Assembly: GCA_900541495.1 (NCBI GenBank) | Contig: UQKC01000001.1 | Span: 1 to 64,000, forward strand | From: an uncultured Ruminococcus sp. | GTDB lineage: Bacteria > Bacillota > Clostridia > Oscillospirales > Ruminococcaceae | DNA: 64,000 nucleotides | Direction of reading: 5' to 3' | Shown here: piece by piece, positions 15,551 to 23,975 of the stretch | Position numbering within the stretch: the stretch's first letter is position 1 | Layout: the number at the start of each line of letters is the position of its first letter | The notes under the pieces: generated by a model | Told to the model about the DNA's origin: nothing | Database searches by the model: none | The model's input: the letters and a program-made list of their open reading frames with translations, nothing else | Translations under genes and position numbers: made by a program

Positions 15551-17212
15551 ATGAAAATACAGGAAGTTTTGCCCGATTGCCCCGAAATGTCGGACGATAT
15601 GCGGCTCGATATGCACCGTAAATATGATAAGCAGTATCTATTTTACCGCAAGCACAAAACATACATAGATTGCTTTTGCACAAACTGCCTTAAGCGATAC
15701 CGCCTCGATCTCGATCAGGAGCTTATCACACCGCTTGACTATATTGAGCTCGACATAGCACGCAGTATAGCGCACAACGCCGAAATTCATTGCCCTAAAT
15801 GCGATAAAAAAGTAACAGCCAAATCAGAGGGCAGAGGGCGAAAAAATCTCTTTGAATTGAATAATATAGTTGCTTTTTTTGTAAAGAAAAATAAAGTATT
15901 CGCTGTATGCGGTCAGCTCGTGAGCGGATACAGCGATAATGAAAACATCGACTGGCTGAGCAAATGGTACAAAGGGCCCGAATTTGATATCGCATACGCA
16001 GTTGAATATACACCGGGAAATTCACAGCTTTTTTATGATTTTTTTGGCTGCTATGAGCAAAGTAAATTAATGTATGAGCCGTACATTAATTTAGGAGTAT
16101 ACGGTAAAGAATACTTCATGGCATACAATCCGGAAGTGCTCTCGAAAAGCTTTTTGAAATATGCGCTCCCTCGAATGTATGTAGGAGCGGACAACGAGCA
16201 AAGAGAACGGCTTTATGATGGATTTAAGCCGCTTTTATATATGATGTATGCGGCAAGATATCCTGCAATCGAGATGCTCATCAAGTCGGATGGTAAGGAA
16301 ATTGTGCGAGAAATCGTAGATTATAGTCGGGACCACAAGAGCATCATAAATCTCGAGGGAAAGAATGCCGCCGAGGTGTTCCGCACAGATAGCAATGATG
16401 CAGCGGTGATCCGCCAAACGATGGTGGGGAATAAGTATATCGTTGATATAGATAAGCTTCAATGTTGGCGGAGGCTTAAGAGCATCGGAAAAAGGCAAGG
16501 GCGCAAGTATAAATTCGAGGATGCGATTATATTAGATAAAGAAGTAGGCAGCAGCATAAGTGTCGCACTCAACTGTCTCAGCAAAACTAATCTTACTCCT
16601 CAAAAATACATAAACTATCTAAAAAGACAGTCGGACAAGTCAGAAAAATTCGACTGGCGAGTCCTCGTCAGGACTTATGAGGATTATATTAGAGAATGCA
16701 GATTAATGGGCTATAATACAGCCGACGATCAGATCAGCAGGCCAACCGACCTGCGAGCAGCACACGAACGCACAAGTACAGCGGCAAGAGCTATTGAGCA
16801 GGAGCGACTTGAAAAAGAAGCTGCTGAGCAGACCCACATTTACATGAATGAAAGATATCAAAAGCTTGTCAAAATGTATGAATATAAAGATGAGAACTAC
16901 TGTATTATTGTGCCCAAGTCGGCTATCGAAATTGTATACGAAGGAAAAGATCTGCATCACTGTGTAGCAGGCTATGCGGAAAGGCACATCGACGGCGTGC
17001 TTACAATTCTTTTTATGCGTGATGTGAATCATAAAGGATCGGCTCTATATACGATCGAAATGAGAGGTAAAGAACTTAGTCAGATAAGAGGGATGAGGAA
17101 TTGTGATCCAACACTTCAAGCGAAAGAATTTGTGAATAAGTGGCTTAAATGGATTGCGTTGCCGGAAAAGCAAAAGCATCCGAAAAATAAAAAAGCTAAA
17201 AAAGCATCATAA
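15551..17212 (+). CDS. PcfJ domain protein
   Basis: A 553-residue protein of phages and conjugative elements. The N-terminal part has two Cys pairs (CFCTNC and CPKC, about residues 38-80), likely zinc binding. The C-terminal third carries the PcfJ signature: EGKDLHHCVAGYAERH, TILFMRD, LYTIEM and QIRGMRN. It starts 12 bases after the PcfK/AcrIIA9-like gene, with GGGGGCGA upstream. The molecular role of PcfJ is not established; in conjugative plasmids it is linked to relaxosome/DNA processing. Confidence 0.85.
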   Translation: MKIQEVLPDCPEMSDDMRLDMHRKYDKQYLFYRKHKTYIDCFCTNCLKRYRLDLDQELITPLDYIELDIARSIAHNAEIHCPKCDKKVTAKSEGRGRKNLFELNNIVAFFVKKNKVFAVCGQLVSGYSDNENIDWLSKWYKGPEFDIAYAVEYTPGNSQLFYDFFGCYEQSKLMYEPYINLGVYGKEYFMAYNPEVLSKSFLKYALPRMYVGADNEQRERLYDGFKPLLYMMYAARYPAIEMLIKSDGKEIVREIVDYSRDHKSIINLEGKNAAEVFRTDSNDAAVIRQTMVGNKYIVDIDKLQCWRRLKSIGKRQGRKYKFEDAIILDKEVGSSISVALNCLSKTNLTPQKYINYLKRQSDKSEKFDWRVLVRTYEDYIRECRLMGYNTADDQISRPTDLRAAHERTSTAARAIEQERLEKEAAEQTHIYMNERYQKLVKMYEYKDENYCIIVPKSAIEIVYEGKDLHHCVAGYAERHIDGVLTILFMRDVNHKGSALYTIEMRGKELSQIRGMRNCDPTLQAKEFVNKWLKWIALPEKQKHPKNKKAKKAS

Positions 17213-17227
17213 AAAGGAGATTTATCG

Positions 17228-18181
17228 ATGGCAAATGAAATTATTGCGACGAACGCAAGCAGTCCCGAATATTCGGCGGCTCTTGCGCTACACCAGCAGA
17301 TTATCACGAACGGCACTATTGCCGCAAATGCACTCTTGGAAATGTGTCGCTGCTTAAAGCAGATGCGGGACGATAAGCTTTATACGGCACTTGGCTATGA
17401 TGATTTTGGCGTGTACTGCGAGGATAAAGCGAATATCAAGTCCAGGCAGGCTTATACATATATAAAAATCTATGAGGAGCTCCCACCCGCTTTTTTGCAG
17501 TCGAATGCAAGTCTCGGTGTGACTAAGCTGGAACTGCTCACACACGTCAATCCGCTTGATCGTGAAGAATTTATGGAGCAGGTCGACGCCGACAAGCTTA
17601 CCGTTCAGGAGCTTAAAGCTGAAATTGAACGGCTGAAAGCTGAAAATTGCGAAAAGGGCGAACAGCTTTCCTTATTTGAGGACAAAACCAAGTCGCTCGA
17701 AAAAGAAAAGAGAAAAGAATCGATGAGGACGACCGACCTTGAACAGCAGTTGAAAGTATTATCGGAAAAACCTGCCGAGGTTGCGGTCCGTGAACCCGAC
17801 CCTGAGGAGCTGGACAAGCTTGTGCAAAAGGCACTTGCCGAGGACAAAGTCAAGCATAATGCCGAGATCAGCAAGCTTAAGGACAAGCTCGATAAATCCG
17901 AGCGTGAAAGAGCCGCTTTGCAGGAGCAGGTCGACGGTGCAGAGAGTGCCTCGCAGAAAAAAGTCAAGGCGCTTGAAGAGAAGCTGAAGAAAGCTGAAAA
18001 TAATGCCGATGCAGAGCAGATCACAATGAAATTTTATCTTGGCGAACTGCAAAAGGATCTACAGCAGATATCAGTTGAGCTTGGAAAAATCACAGATGCA
18101 GAAAAGCGTAAAAAAATCAAGGGTGCGGTTGTACATTTTTTAAATTTGGTTTTGGAGGAGATAAGCGAAAATGACACTTGA
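17228..18181 (+). CDS. DUF3102-like coiled-coil phage protein
   Basis: A 317-residue protein. Residues about 15-115 resemble DUF3102 (…YTALGYDDFGVYCEDKANIKSRQAYTYIKIYE…), including a ParB-like helix-turn-helix. Residues about 120-300 are a long coiled coil rich in Lys, Glu and Leu. AAAAGGAG precedes the ATG. DNA binding at the N-terminus is likely; function otherwise unknown. Confidence 0.75.
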   Translation: MANEIIATNASSPEYSAALALHQQIITNGTIAANALLEMCRCLKQMRDDKLYTALGYDDFGVYCEDKANIKSRQAYTYIKIYEELPPAFLQSNASLGVTKLELLTHVNPLDREEFMEQVDADKLTVQELKAEIERLKAENCEKGEQLSLFEDKTKSLEKEKRKESMRTTDLEQQLKVLSEKPAEVAVREPDPEELDKLVQKALAEDKVKHNAEISKLKDKLDKSERERAALQEQVDGAESASQKKVKALEEKLKKAENNADAEQITMKFYLGELQKDLQQISVELGKITDAEKRKKIKGAVVHFLNLVLEEISENDT

Positions 18182-18368
18182 TAAAGCAATAGAGCTGTTG
18201 AGGGCAAACTATAAAACAGCCCTCAACCTCAAATGGGTACGCAAACCGCTTGCGTGGGCGCTGTATCAGACATGGCACGAGGCGGACATACAGCAGACTG
18301 AGAACAAGCCAAAATGCGACGGCTGCGATAAGTGTGCGGCTTATTGCGCAAATTGTAATAGGAGATGA
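18171..18368 (+). CDS. Small Cys-rich hypothetical phage protein
   Basis: A 65-residue protein with a C-terminal cluster CDGCDKCAAYCANC, six cysteines in a 14-residue span that suggest metal binding. It overlaps the preceding gene by 11 and the next by 4 bases. Function unknown. Confidence 0.65.
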   Translation: MTLDKAIELLRANYKTALNLKWVRKPLAWALYQTWHEADIQQTENKPKCDGCDKCAAYCANCNRR

Positions 18369-18826
18369 TCGTTGTGGGAGTAAGAAATAATGAACGTAGC
18401 ATAAGAGTGTTGGCGGTATATGCGATATTGAAAAGCACAAGTGTGAATAAGCCTATGACTGCCAAAGAGATACTTGCCGAGCTCGAAAAAGAGTATCACA
18501 TAAAATCGTGTAGAGCAACGCTTTATTTAGATATTGAAGTTATTAGGCTTTTTGATAATATCAAGAGCAAGCCGTATAAAGGCTTTTGGATGGAGCGGGA
18601 TGCCGCTCCGACTATAAAAGTCGGCAACGCATTTTATTATATTTATTTCAGTGATGATAAAAAAGCATATGAAATTGATAAACTCGTAGCCGGGGAAGTT
18701 TCGGACAAAAGAGTGTGGGTGGATAATGGCTTGTGCGAAATAGGTATCAATGAATTCGGCGTAAACGCTTTTATGGATTATGAAGAAGCGGATAAAGCTT
18801 GCAGAAAATTGAATGGTCGGAGGTAA
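18365..18826 (+). CDS. HTH-containing phage protein
   Basis: A 153-residue protein. Residues about 10-60 (…VLAVYAILKS…MTAKEILAELEKEYHIKSCRATLYLDIEVI) look like the N-terminal winged helix of WYL-type regulators, but no WYL domain follows. Overlap with the previous gene is 4 bases; a GTG at 18374 is an alternative start. Probably DNA binding. Confidence 0.65.
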   Translation: MIVVGVRNNERSIRVLAVYAILKSTSVNKPMTAKEILAELEKEYHIKSCRATLYLDIEVIRLFDNIKSKPYKGFWMERDAAPTIKVGNAFYYIYFSDDKKAYEIDKLVAGEVSDKRVWVDNGLCEIGINEFGVNAFMDYEEADKACRKLNGRR

Positions 18827-18829
18827 AAA

Positions 18830-19423
18830 ATGAAGCTTAAACTTGATAAAATATACAGCCTATTTCGGAAATCGCACAGAATCACGCTGTACAATGTTTT
18901 TTCCAATTTTGCTGAAGAAAATCACATAGTCAAGCAATTTCTTACAGATGGCTATTGCTGCTATGCATTAGATGAAAATTTGCCGGCATTCGACGAATCA
19001 TCTATTGCCGCTCTGATCGGCTGCTATTCCGATGAAATATCGGTTGAAGTCAAGGAGCAGACCCCTTTTATCGCTGAAATAATGTCCGATGCATACAACG
19101 CATCGGACAGAGCACTGACGATCGAGCGGCACAGCTTTTTTGATCATACAGTATTAAGCACGTTCGGCGACGATGAAGTATATTTCGTTGATCCTAAATA
19201 CATAAAGCCGTTCGGTGTCGGTGACGATATTGAGTATTGCTTACGCTTAGTTGATAGCAAGCCAATAATCGTTGTAAAAGTCGGAATGTTTGTAGTTGCT
19301 GCTATTTCTCCGGCGGCTTTTGATGATGTGCGGCTCACAAATTATCTTAGTTGTACTCGAAAGGTATACAAAGCTCTTTCGGATATGCAAGATCGATTGC
19401 GAGATAGCCACAATAAAGAGTAA
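18830..19423 (+). CDS. Hypothetical phage protein
   Basis: A 197-residue soluble protein, with GGTCGGAGG before the ATG. Mixed alpha/beta composition; no motif or family recognised. Confidence 0.65.
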   Translation: MKLKLDKIYSLFRKSHRITLYNVFSNFAEENHIVKQFLTDGYCCYALDENLPAFDESSIAALIGCYSDEISVEVKEQTPFIAEIMSDAYNASDRALTIERHSFFDHTVLSTFGDDEVYFVDPKYIKPFGVGDDIEYCLRLVDSKPIIVVKVGMFVVAAISPAAFDDVRLTNYLSCTRKVYKALSDMQDRLRDSHNKE

Positions 19424-19440
19424 TCCGCTGCAAAGGATAA

Positions 19441-19592
19441 CGCCGCTTACTGCCATTTGCGGCGCAGCGATTACATATACAATAAGGCGAGCAGGTCAGG
19501 CTTGCCTTATTGCCATATTAGGGCGGCTATACTATTTATAATGCAAAAAAAGCGAGGGAGAAATCCCCTTTTGAGATGTCTTGTTTAAGGGG
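19441..19592. other. Hairpin-rich region before the HUH replication gene (candidate origin)
   Basis: Three inverted repeats lie in this 185-base gap: CGCCGC/GCGGCG (19441-19464), CAATAAGGC/GCCTTATTG (19480-19512) and CCCCTT/AAGGGG (19565-19592). Nested hairpins next to an HUH initiator gene are typical of a nicking origin. No nick motif could be recognised. Confidence 0.4.
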
Positions 19593-19608
19593 TTAACTTT
19601 TCTGCACT

Positions 19609-20349
19609 ATGAAAGAATATTTTAAAAAAACGATTGAATGTCCAAACGGAATGACATTTGTTGTAAAATATACAGGCAAGGAACAGACCGGGAAAAAAAG
19701 AGTGCCAAAATCGCAGCCGACAAGCGAAAAGAAAAAGCTGTATAATATTCGCAAGACGATAGAGAAGCTTTTTTATACCTTGCTTTGTAATTTCTTTCCC
19801 AAAGATTACAATGTGGTGCTTACATATCCTGCGAATGATCGTCGGACAATTACCGATGCGAAAAAAGTCGTTGTGGAATTTTTATCGCTGTATCGCAAGT
19901 ATTGTAAAAAGCGAGGGTACAAGCCCGATTATATTTACAATACGGAGATTGGTCCGAAAGGGGCAATACATCATCACATAATTTTGCACAATCATCACGA
20001 TCTGCAAGAGATTGAGGAGCTATGGGCGAATGTTTCGGGCGGCTGGATACAGCATCATAAAAATTGGCTTCTATGGTCGAACTATGATTGGCGTGGGCTG
20101 GCTGAATATTTCGTCGATCGTACCAAAGGCGGTACACAGCCCGACACACACATCATCGGCGAACGAAGATACACACCAAGTCAAGGCTTGAAAAAGCCCA
20201 AAATCACGATTGAAAAAATTACAGCCAAGCATTGGCAGAAGCCTAAAGCACCGAAAGGATATGAACTTATACCCGACAGCATATACAGCGGCGTTGACGA
20301 GCTGACGGGCGGCGCTTATCTCAAATATGCGATGAGGAGGAGAATTTAA
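19609..20349 (+). CDS. HUH-type rolling-circle replication initiator
   Basis: A 246-residue protein with the metal-binding HUH element GAIHHHIILH (about residues 119-128) preceded by a beta strand. Downstream, WRGLAEYFVDR (about 161-171) carries the likely nucleophilic tyrosine. Such proteins nick one strand to start replication. The start has a poor ribosome-binding site: AAGGGG is 16 bases upstream and in a hairpin arm. It is followed with 1-base overlap by a VRR-NUC nuclease gene. Presence of an HUH protein in a tailed siphophage is known in Clostridia phages but its exact role there is unclear. Confidence 0.8.
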   Translation: MKEYFKKTIECPNGMTFVVKYTGKEQTGKKRVPKSQPTSEKKKLYNIRKTIEKLFYTLLCNFFPKDYNVVLTYPANDRRTITDAKKVVVEFLSLYRKYCKKRGYKPDYIYNTEIGPKGAIHHHIILHNHHDLQEIEELWANVSGGWIQHHKNWLLWSNYDWRGLAEYFVDRTKGGTQPDTHIIGERRYTPSQGLKKPKITIEKITAKHWQKPKAPKGYELIPDSIYSGVDELTGGAYLKYAMRRRI

Positions 20350-20723
20350 TGCAGCAGTATACACCAACGGAAGATACGGAGCAGGCGCATGTTTTTGCGT
20401 GGGCGGCTTGGGCTCGAGGAAAATATCCGGAGCTTGACTTATTGCATCATATCCCGAACGGCGGCAAACGCAGCAAATCAGAAGCGGCACGCTTTAAAGC
20501 CCAGGGTGTGAAGGCTGGCGTGCCTGATATATGCCTGCCTTGTGCAAGAGGCGGCTATCACGGGCTGTATATCGAGCTTAAGCGCGCAAAAGGCGGTAAG
20601 CTATCGACGGCTCAAAAAGGGTGGATAGATGCACTGAATGAGCAAGGCTATAAAGCGGCTGTGTGCTATGGCTTTGATGAGGCAAAGGAAATTATCACTG
20701 AATATTTAGAAAGTGGGCGTTGA
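20349..20723 (+). CDS. VRR-NUC domain nuclease
   Basis: A 124-residue stand-alone VRR-NUC protein of the PD-(D/E)xK nuclease superfamily: GVPDICLP and YIELKRAKGG provide the catalytic Asp, Glu and Lys, and LSTAQKGWIDAL follows as in the family. Such phage enzymes are thought to resolve branched DNA during replication or packaging. Confidence 0.88.
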   Translation: MQQYTPTEDTEQAHVFAWAAWARGKYPELDLLHHIPNGGKRSKSEAARFKAQGVKAGVPDICLPCARGGYHGLYIELKRAKGGKLSTAQKGWIDALNEQGYKAAVCYGFDEAKEIITEYLESGR

Positions 20724-20724
20724 A

Positions 20725-21024
20725 ATGAATTTGATTATAGCAGCGATTATAATTTTGGCTTATTTTATCCCGTGCGTAATAAGTGCGGTGGAGTGGCGAA
20801 AGCCTGCAAAGCCTAAGAAGATTAAGCATATCGGCGGAAATTATCTCAGAGGAAATTGCCCGAAATGCAATAGCGCTATCAGCAATTGTGATGGCAAGGA
20901 GTTAGGAGGCATCTCATTTTGCCCTTGTTGTGGTAAAAAAATTCAATTTCCTAAAAATCGGCCGCTGATTGATGGAGTGAAAAGCGTGACGATTGATGAG
21001 TATATGGAGGGCGTGAGGAAATGA
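20725..21024 (+). CDS. Small membrane protein with zinc ribbon
   Basis: A 99-residue protein with one N-terminal hydrophobic segment (residues 2-20), then a four-cysteine ribbon (CPKC…CPCC, about residues 48-75). ATG at 20725 is chosen over a GTG at 20713. It overlaps the next gene by 4 bases. Function unknown. Confidence 0.65.
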   Translation: MNLIIAAIIILAYFIPCVISAVEWRKPAKPKKIKHIGGNYLRGNCPKCNSAISNCDGKELGGISFCPCCGKKIQFPKNRPLIDGVKSVTIDEYMEGVRK

Positions 21025-21353
21025 AGAAGGATAGAATAAGAGATTATGCAACTGAAGCATTTAGAGATTATGCCAAGATATCAATGCTCAATGGAATTTC
21101 TGAGAGCCAAATGCAGGATATCAAAGCTGTAAGGCAAACGATAGAGCACTTCAGGCACAGAGATGCGGAGATAATCATAGATGCGGTGAAAGCTGTGTAC
21201 TTCACGGGAGCGAGCGAAAGGCTTAGAAGAAAAGATATAAGCTTACGTGTAAGCCGTTTTGCGGTGGAACGATATGTAGATGAAAGTACAGTTTATCGCT
21301 ATCTGCGAGAGGCACGCCGAATTTTCGCACATTTCAGAGGGCTTACGCCATAA
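21021..21353 (+). CDS. Phage transcriptional regulator, sigma region 4 / ArpU-like
   Basis: A 110-residue protein. The C-terminal half (…RLRRKDISLRVSRFAVERYVDESTVYRYLREARRIFA) looks like a helix-turn-helix of the sigma-70 region 4 or ArpU/RinA type. Its place immediately before the HNH-terminase module fits a late-gene activator. Family assignment is tentative. Confidence 0.6.
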   Translation: MKKDRIRDYATEAFRDYAKISMLNGISESQMQDIKAVRQTIEHFRHRDAEIIIDAVKAVYFTGASERLRRKDISLRVSRFAVERYVDESTVYRYLREARRIFAHFRGLTP

Positions 21354-21399
21354 AAAAGATGCGAGTAGTGAGCGCAAAATTTATGATATTATAAGCCAA

Positions 21400-21765
21400 A
21401 TGGTAAATTCAAAAAAATATTCAGCAGAAGAAATACAAAAATTGATTGCTGATGATAGGCTCGACATATTTTACAATAGCCGATATTGGCGGCGGCTTGC
21501 GTCGAAAGTAAAGCGAGCACAAAAGAACGAATGCCAATGCTGTAAAGCTCGTGGACGATATTCGCAAGCGAAAATTGTGCATCACGTTCAGCATCTGCGA
21601 GATCGTCCCGATCTTGCTTATAGCAGATTTTATCTTGATGAGCAGGGAAATAAGCATAGGCAGCTTGTAGCACTTTGCTTTGCTTGCCATGAAGAAGCTC
21701 ATGGCAGGGTATTCAATGGCAACGCAGGCAAGCGCAACGGGTACACGAACGAGGAAAAATTTTAA
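21400..21765 (+). CDS. HNH endonuclease
   Basis: A 121-residue HNH nuclease: CQCC, then IVHHVQHL and LVALCFACHEEAHGR provide two zinc-cysteine pairs and the catalytic histidines. In HK97-type phages an HNH protein beside the terminase assists DNA packaging cleavage. The ATG at 21400 is the best-supported start by conservation, though its ribosome-binding site is weak; the frame is open further upstream. Confidence 0.85.
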   Translation: MVNSKKYSAEEIQKLIADDRLDIFYNSRYWRRLASKVKRAQKNECQCCKARGRYSQAKIVHHVQHLRDRPDLAYSRFYLDEQGNKHRQLVALCFACHEEAHGRVFNGNAGKRNGYTNEEKF

Positions 21766-21768
21766 AGA

Positions 21769-21882
21769 GGGGTACCCCCGGCCGAAAAAACGACTTTCGG
21801 AAAGGGATCGTACACCGCCAGGGATAGGCAAGACATTTCCGAGCGGGGTCGTGTGCGTGTGTGTGCGGGCGTGTGCGTGCGT
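21769..21882. other. Possible cos region with GT-rich tract
   Basis: The perfect palindrome GGGGTACCCC (21769-21778) and a G+T-rich alternating tract (21848-21882, GTGTGCGTGTGTGTGCG and on) lie in the 155-base gap between HNH and small terminase genes, where HK97-type cos sites usually occur. Confidence 0.35.
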
Positions 21883-21920
21883 ATATGGGATTTTTGGAGC
21901 AGGTTGCAGGAGGGGTGCTT

Positions 21921-22205
21921 GTGGCGAAAGCGGCGGTAAAATCGATAAAAGAGGAGCTTATCAAGCAGTTGGAGGCAAGAGGCAGTGCGACACCTTTTTT
22001 CACATCTCTTGTGGAAGATTACTGCAACTGGGAGCAGGTTGAGCGCAAGATTTGGGCGGCTATAAAGAAGCTCCCGGCGGAAAGTTCTGAGGCAGACAAG
22101 CTTATGCGTTCGGCTCTGAATGCGAGCAACCGTAAGCTGCAGATATTGAAACAGCTCGACATAAAAACGACTAACGTGATTGCTGATGACGATGATGAAA
22201 TGTGA
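21921..22205 (+). CDS. Phage terminase small subunit (P27 type)
   Basis: A 94-residue DNA-recognition subunit of the packaging motor. Sequence such as LIKQLEARGSATPFFTSLVEDY fits the P27/Phage_terminase-4 family, and it sits between HNH and the large subunit. Start GTG 21921 is chosen because GGAGGGG lies just upstream; the frame is open from 21861. Confidence 0.75.
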   Translation: MAKAAVKSIKEELIKQLEARGSATPFFTSLVEDYCNWEQVERKIWAAIKKLPAESSEADKLMRSALNASNRKLQILKQLDIKTTNVIADDDDEM

Positions 22206-22234
22206 TTTTTATTCGGAGGTAATGATGGCTTATT

Positions 22235-23941
22235 GTGGGTATGGATAATAAAAATTTGCAGGAGCAGGCAAAGCGAAATTTAGAATGCCCTGCTATACGG
22301 GAATATATTGAGCTTGTTGAAAGTGGGAAATATCCCGTATGCCGAGCACAGCACCAGATGATCGAACTCGTTCGGCGTGCTCTTTGTGAGCCGGGCGTAT
22401 ACATCGATGAAGCACAGCTCGAAAAATATTTAAGCTATCAAAAATATTTCCCTTTTGAGCTTTATCCCTGGGAGAAATTCGTGCTTGCGCTGCACATGTG
22501 TACATACACGGCGGAAAGATTTCCGAGATTTCCGATCTCATTCGACTATATGGGGAGAGGTTCGGGAAAAAACGGCTTTCTTGGATATCAAAATTTGTGC
22601 GGGATTTCCCCTGCAAATGAAATTCCAAAATACAACATCTACGATTACGCCAATTCTGAAGATCAGGCAAAGCGTTCGTGGGAAGATGTGCGGGACGTGC
22701 TTGAAAGCAACAAGGCGAAATTACAGCGTTTTTTTTACTGGAATAGCGAGTATATCAAGTGCTTAAAAAATGGCTCTGAATATCGTTATATGCCGAACAA
22801 CGCCAAGACGGGCGACTCTTATCGTCCAGGAATGGTAAATCATGATGAAGTCCACGCCGCCGAGGACACAAGTGCGATCACGACAGCGATCACGGGACTT
22901 GGTAAAATAAATCAGCCGAGGCGCACGATCGTGACGACGGACGGCGACGTTCGGGGCGGATATCTCGATTCACTTCTTGAAAAAAGCCACAAAATTCTTG
23001 ATGGCGAAACGCCCGATAATGGCTTTCTTCCTTTCCTGTGCTATCTCGAAAGCGATGAGGAGATAGATCAACCCGAAATGTGGTATAAAGCCAATCCAAG
23101 CTTGCAGTACAATCCGACAATGCTCAACGAGATAAAGTTTGAATATGCAGATTACAAGCAAAATCCCGTTGAAAATTCCGATTTTGCGACAAAGAGAATG
23201 AATCGACCGCCCAAAGAGAAAGAATGCGGCGTGGCGACCTGGGAGCAGATATGCGCAACCAATCAAGCCATTCCGTGGGATAAGCTGCAGGGCAAGCCCT
23301 GCATTGCGGCGGCGGACTACATGAAAACGAACGATTTTCTTGGTGCTGGACTTTTATATTTCGTCGATGGGAAATTCGTGTGGATCGGGCATACATGGGT
23401 ATGTAAGCGATCGGCAGACTTGAAGCGCATAAAAGCCCCTTTAAGTGCATGGGAAAAGGCGGGACATCTTACTTTTGTTGATGCGGCGGAAATTTCGCCC
23501 GATTTGCCTGCTGTGTGGCTTGTGAATGAAGCTTTGCGGCACGGCTCAAAGATAGTAAAATTTGCGGTGGACAACTATCGCTGGACTTGGCTTAAGAGAG
23601 CTTTCGAGGAAGTGAATATCACCGACGATAAAAAAAGCGGCAAAGTTTTTTTAGTGCGCCCGTCGAATGAAATGCTCATCAGCCCGATTATTACATCGGG
23701 ATTTGTGAATTGCCGCTTCGTTTGGGGCGATAATCCGCTGATGAGATGGGCGGCGAACAACACAAAGCTTGTGACTTTACCGAGCGGAAACATTACTTAC
23801 GGCAAGATCGAGCCGAAAAGCAGAAAAACCGACCCGTTTAAAGCGTTTGTAGCTGCGATGTGTTTGAGCTCAGAGCTGGAAAAGCAGGATAAAGCTTTAT
23901 CCAGCCTTAAAAATTTGCCTTTGAGCATCAATATTTACTGA
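22235..23941 (+). CDS. Phage terminase large subunit
   Basis: A 568-residue packaging motor ATPase-nuclease. A Walker A variant GRGSGKN (about residues 109-115) and an acidic VNHDEVHAAED element (Walker B) form the ATPase; the C-terminal RNase H-like nuclease has aspartates in AAADYMKTND and FAVDNYRW. HK97-type family. The ATG at 22241 is an equally possible start. Confidence 0.92.
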   Translation: MGMDNKNLQEQAKRNLECPAIREYIELVESGKYPVCRAQHQMIELVRRALCEPGVYIDEAQLEKYLSYQKYFPFELYPWEKFVLALHMCTYTAERFPRFPISFDYMGRGSGKNGFLGYQNLCGISPANEIPKYNIYDYANSEDQAKRSWEDVRDVLESNKAKLQRFFYWNSEYIKCLKNGSEYRYMPNNAKTGDSYRPGMVNHDEVHAAEDTSAITTAITGLGKINQPRRTIVTTDGDVRGGYLDSLLEKSHKILDGETPDNGFLPFLCYLESDEEIDQPEMWYKANPSLQYNPTMLNEIKFEYADYKQNPVENSDFATKRMNRPPKEKECGVATWEQICATNQAIPWDKLQGKPCIAAADYMKTNDFLGAGLLYFVDGKFVWIGHTWVCKRSADLKRIKAPLSAWEKAGHLTFVDAAEISPDLPAVWLVNEALRHGSKIVKFAVDNYRWTWLKRAFEEVNITDDKKSGKVFLVRPSNEMLISPIITSGFVNCRFVWGDNPLMRWAANNTKLVTLPSGNITYGKIEPKSRKTDPFKAFVAAMCLSSELEKQDKALSSLKNLPLSINIY

Positions 23942-23944
23942 TTT

Positions 23945-23968
23945 TGCAGTTGAATGCAAAAAAGGGGG
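23945..23968 (+). promoter_or_regulatory. Hairpin motif before the portal ribosome-binding site
   Basis: TGCAGTTGAATGCA (23945-23958) is followed by an A-run and GGGGG eight bases from the portal ATG. It matches the motif before tape measure exactly and that before the recombinase at 13 of 14 positions. Confidence 0.5.
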
Positions 23969-23975
23969 TGGAAAA

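Noticed and set aside
17496..17509. Fourth copy of the TGCAGTTGAATGCA motif
   Set aside because: It differs by one base, is in the middle of the DUF3102 coding region and has no ribosome-binding site after it; chance is likely.
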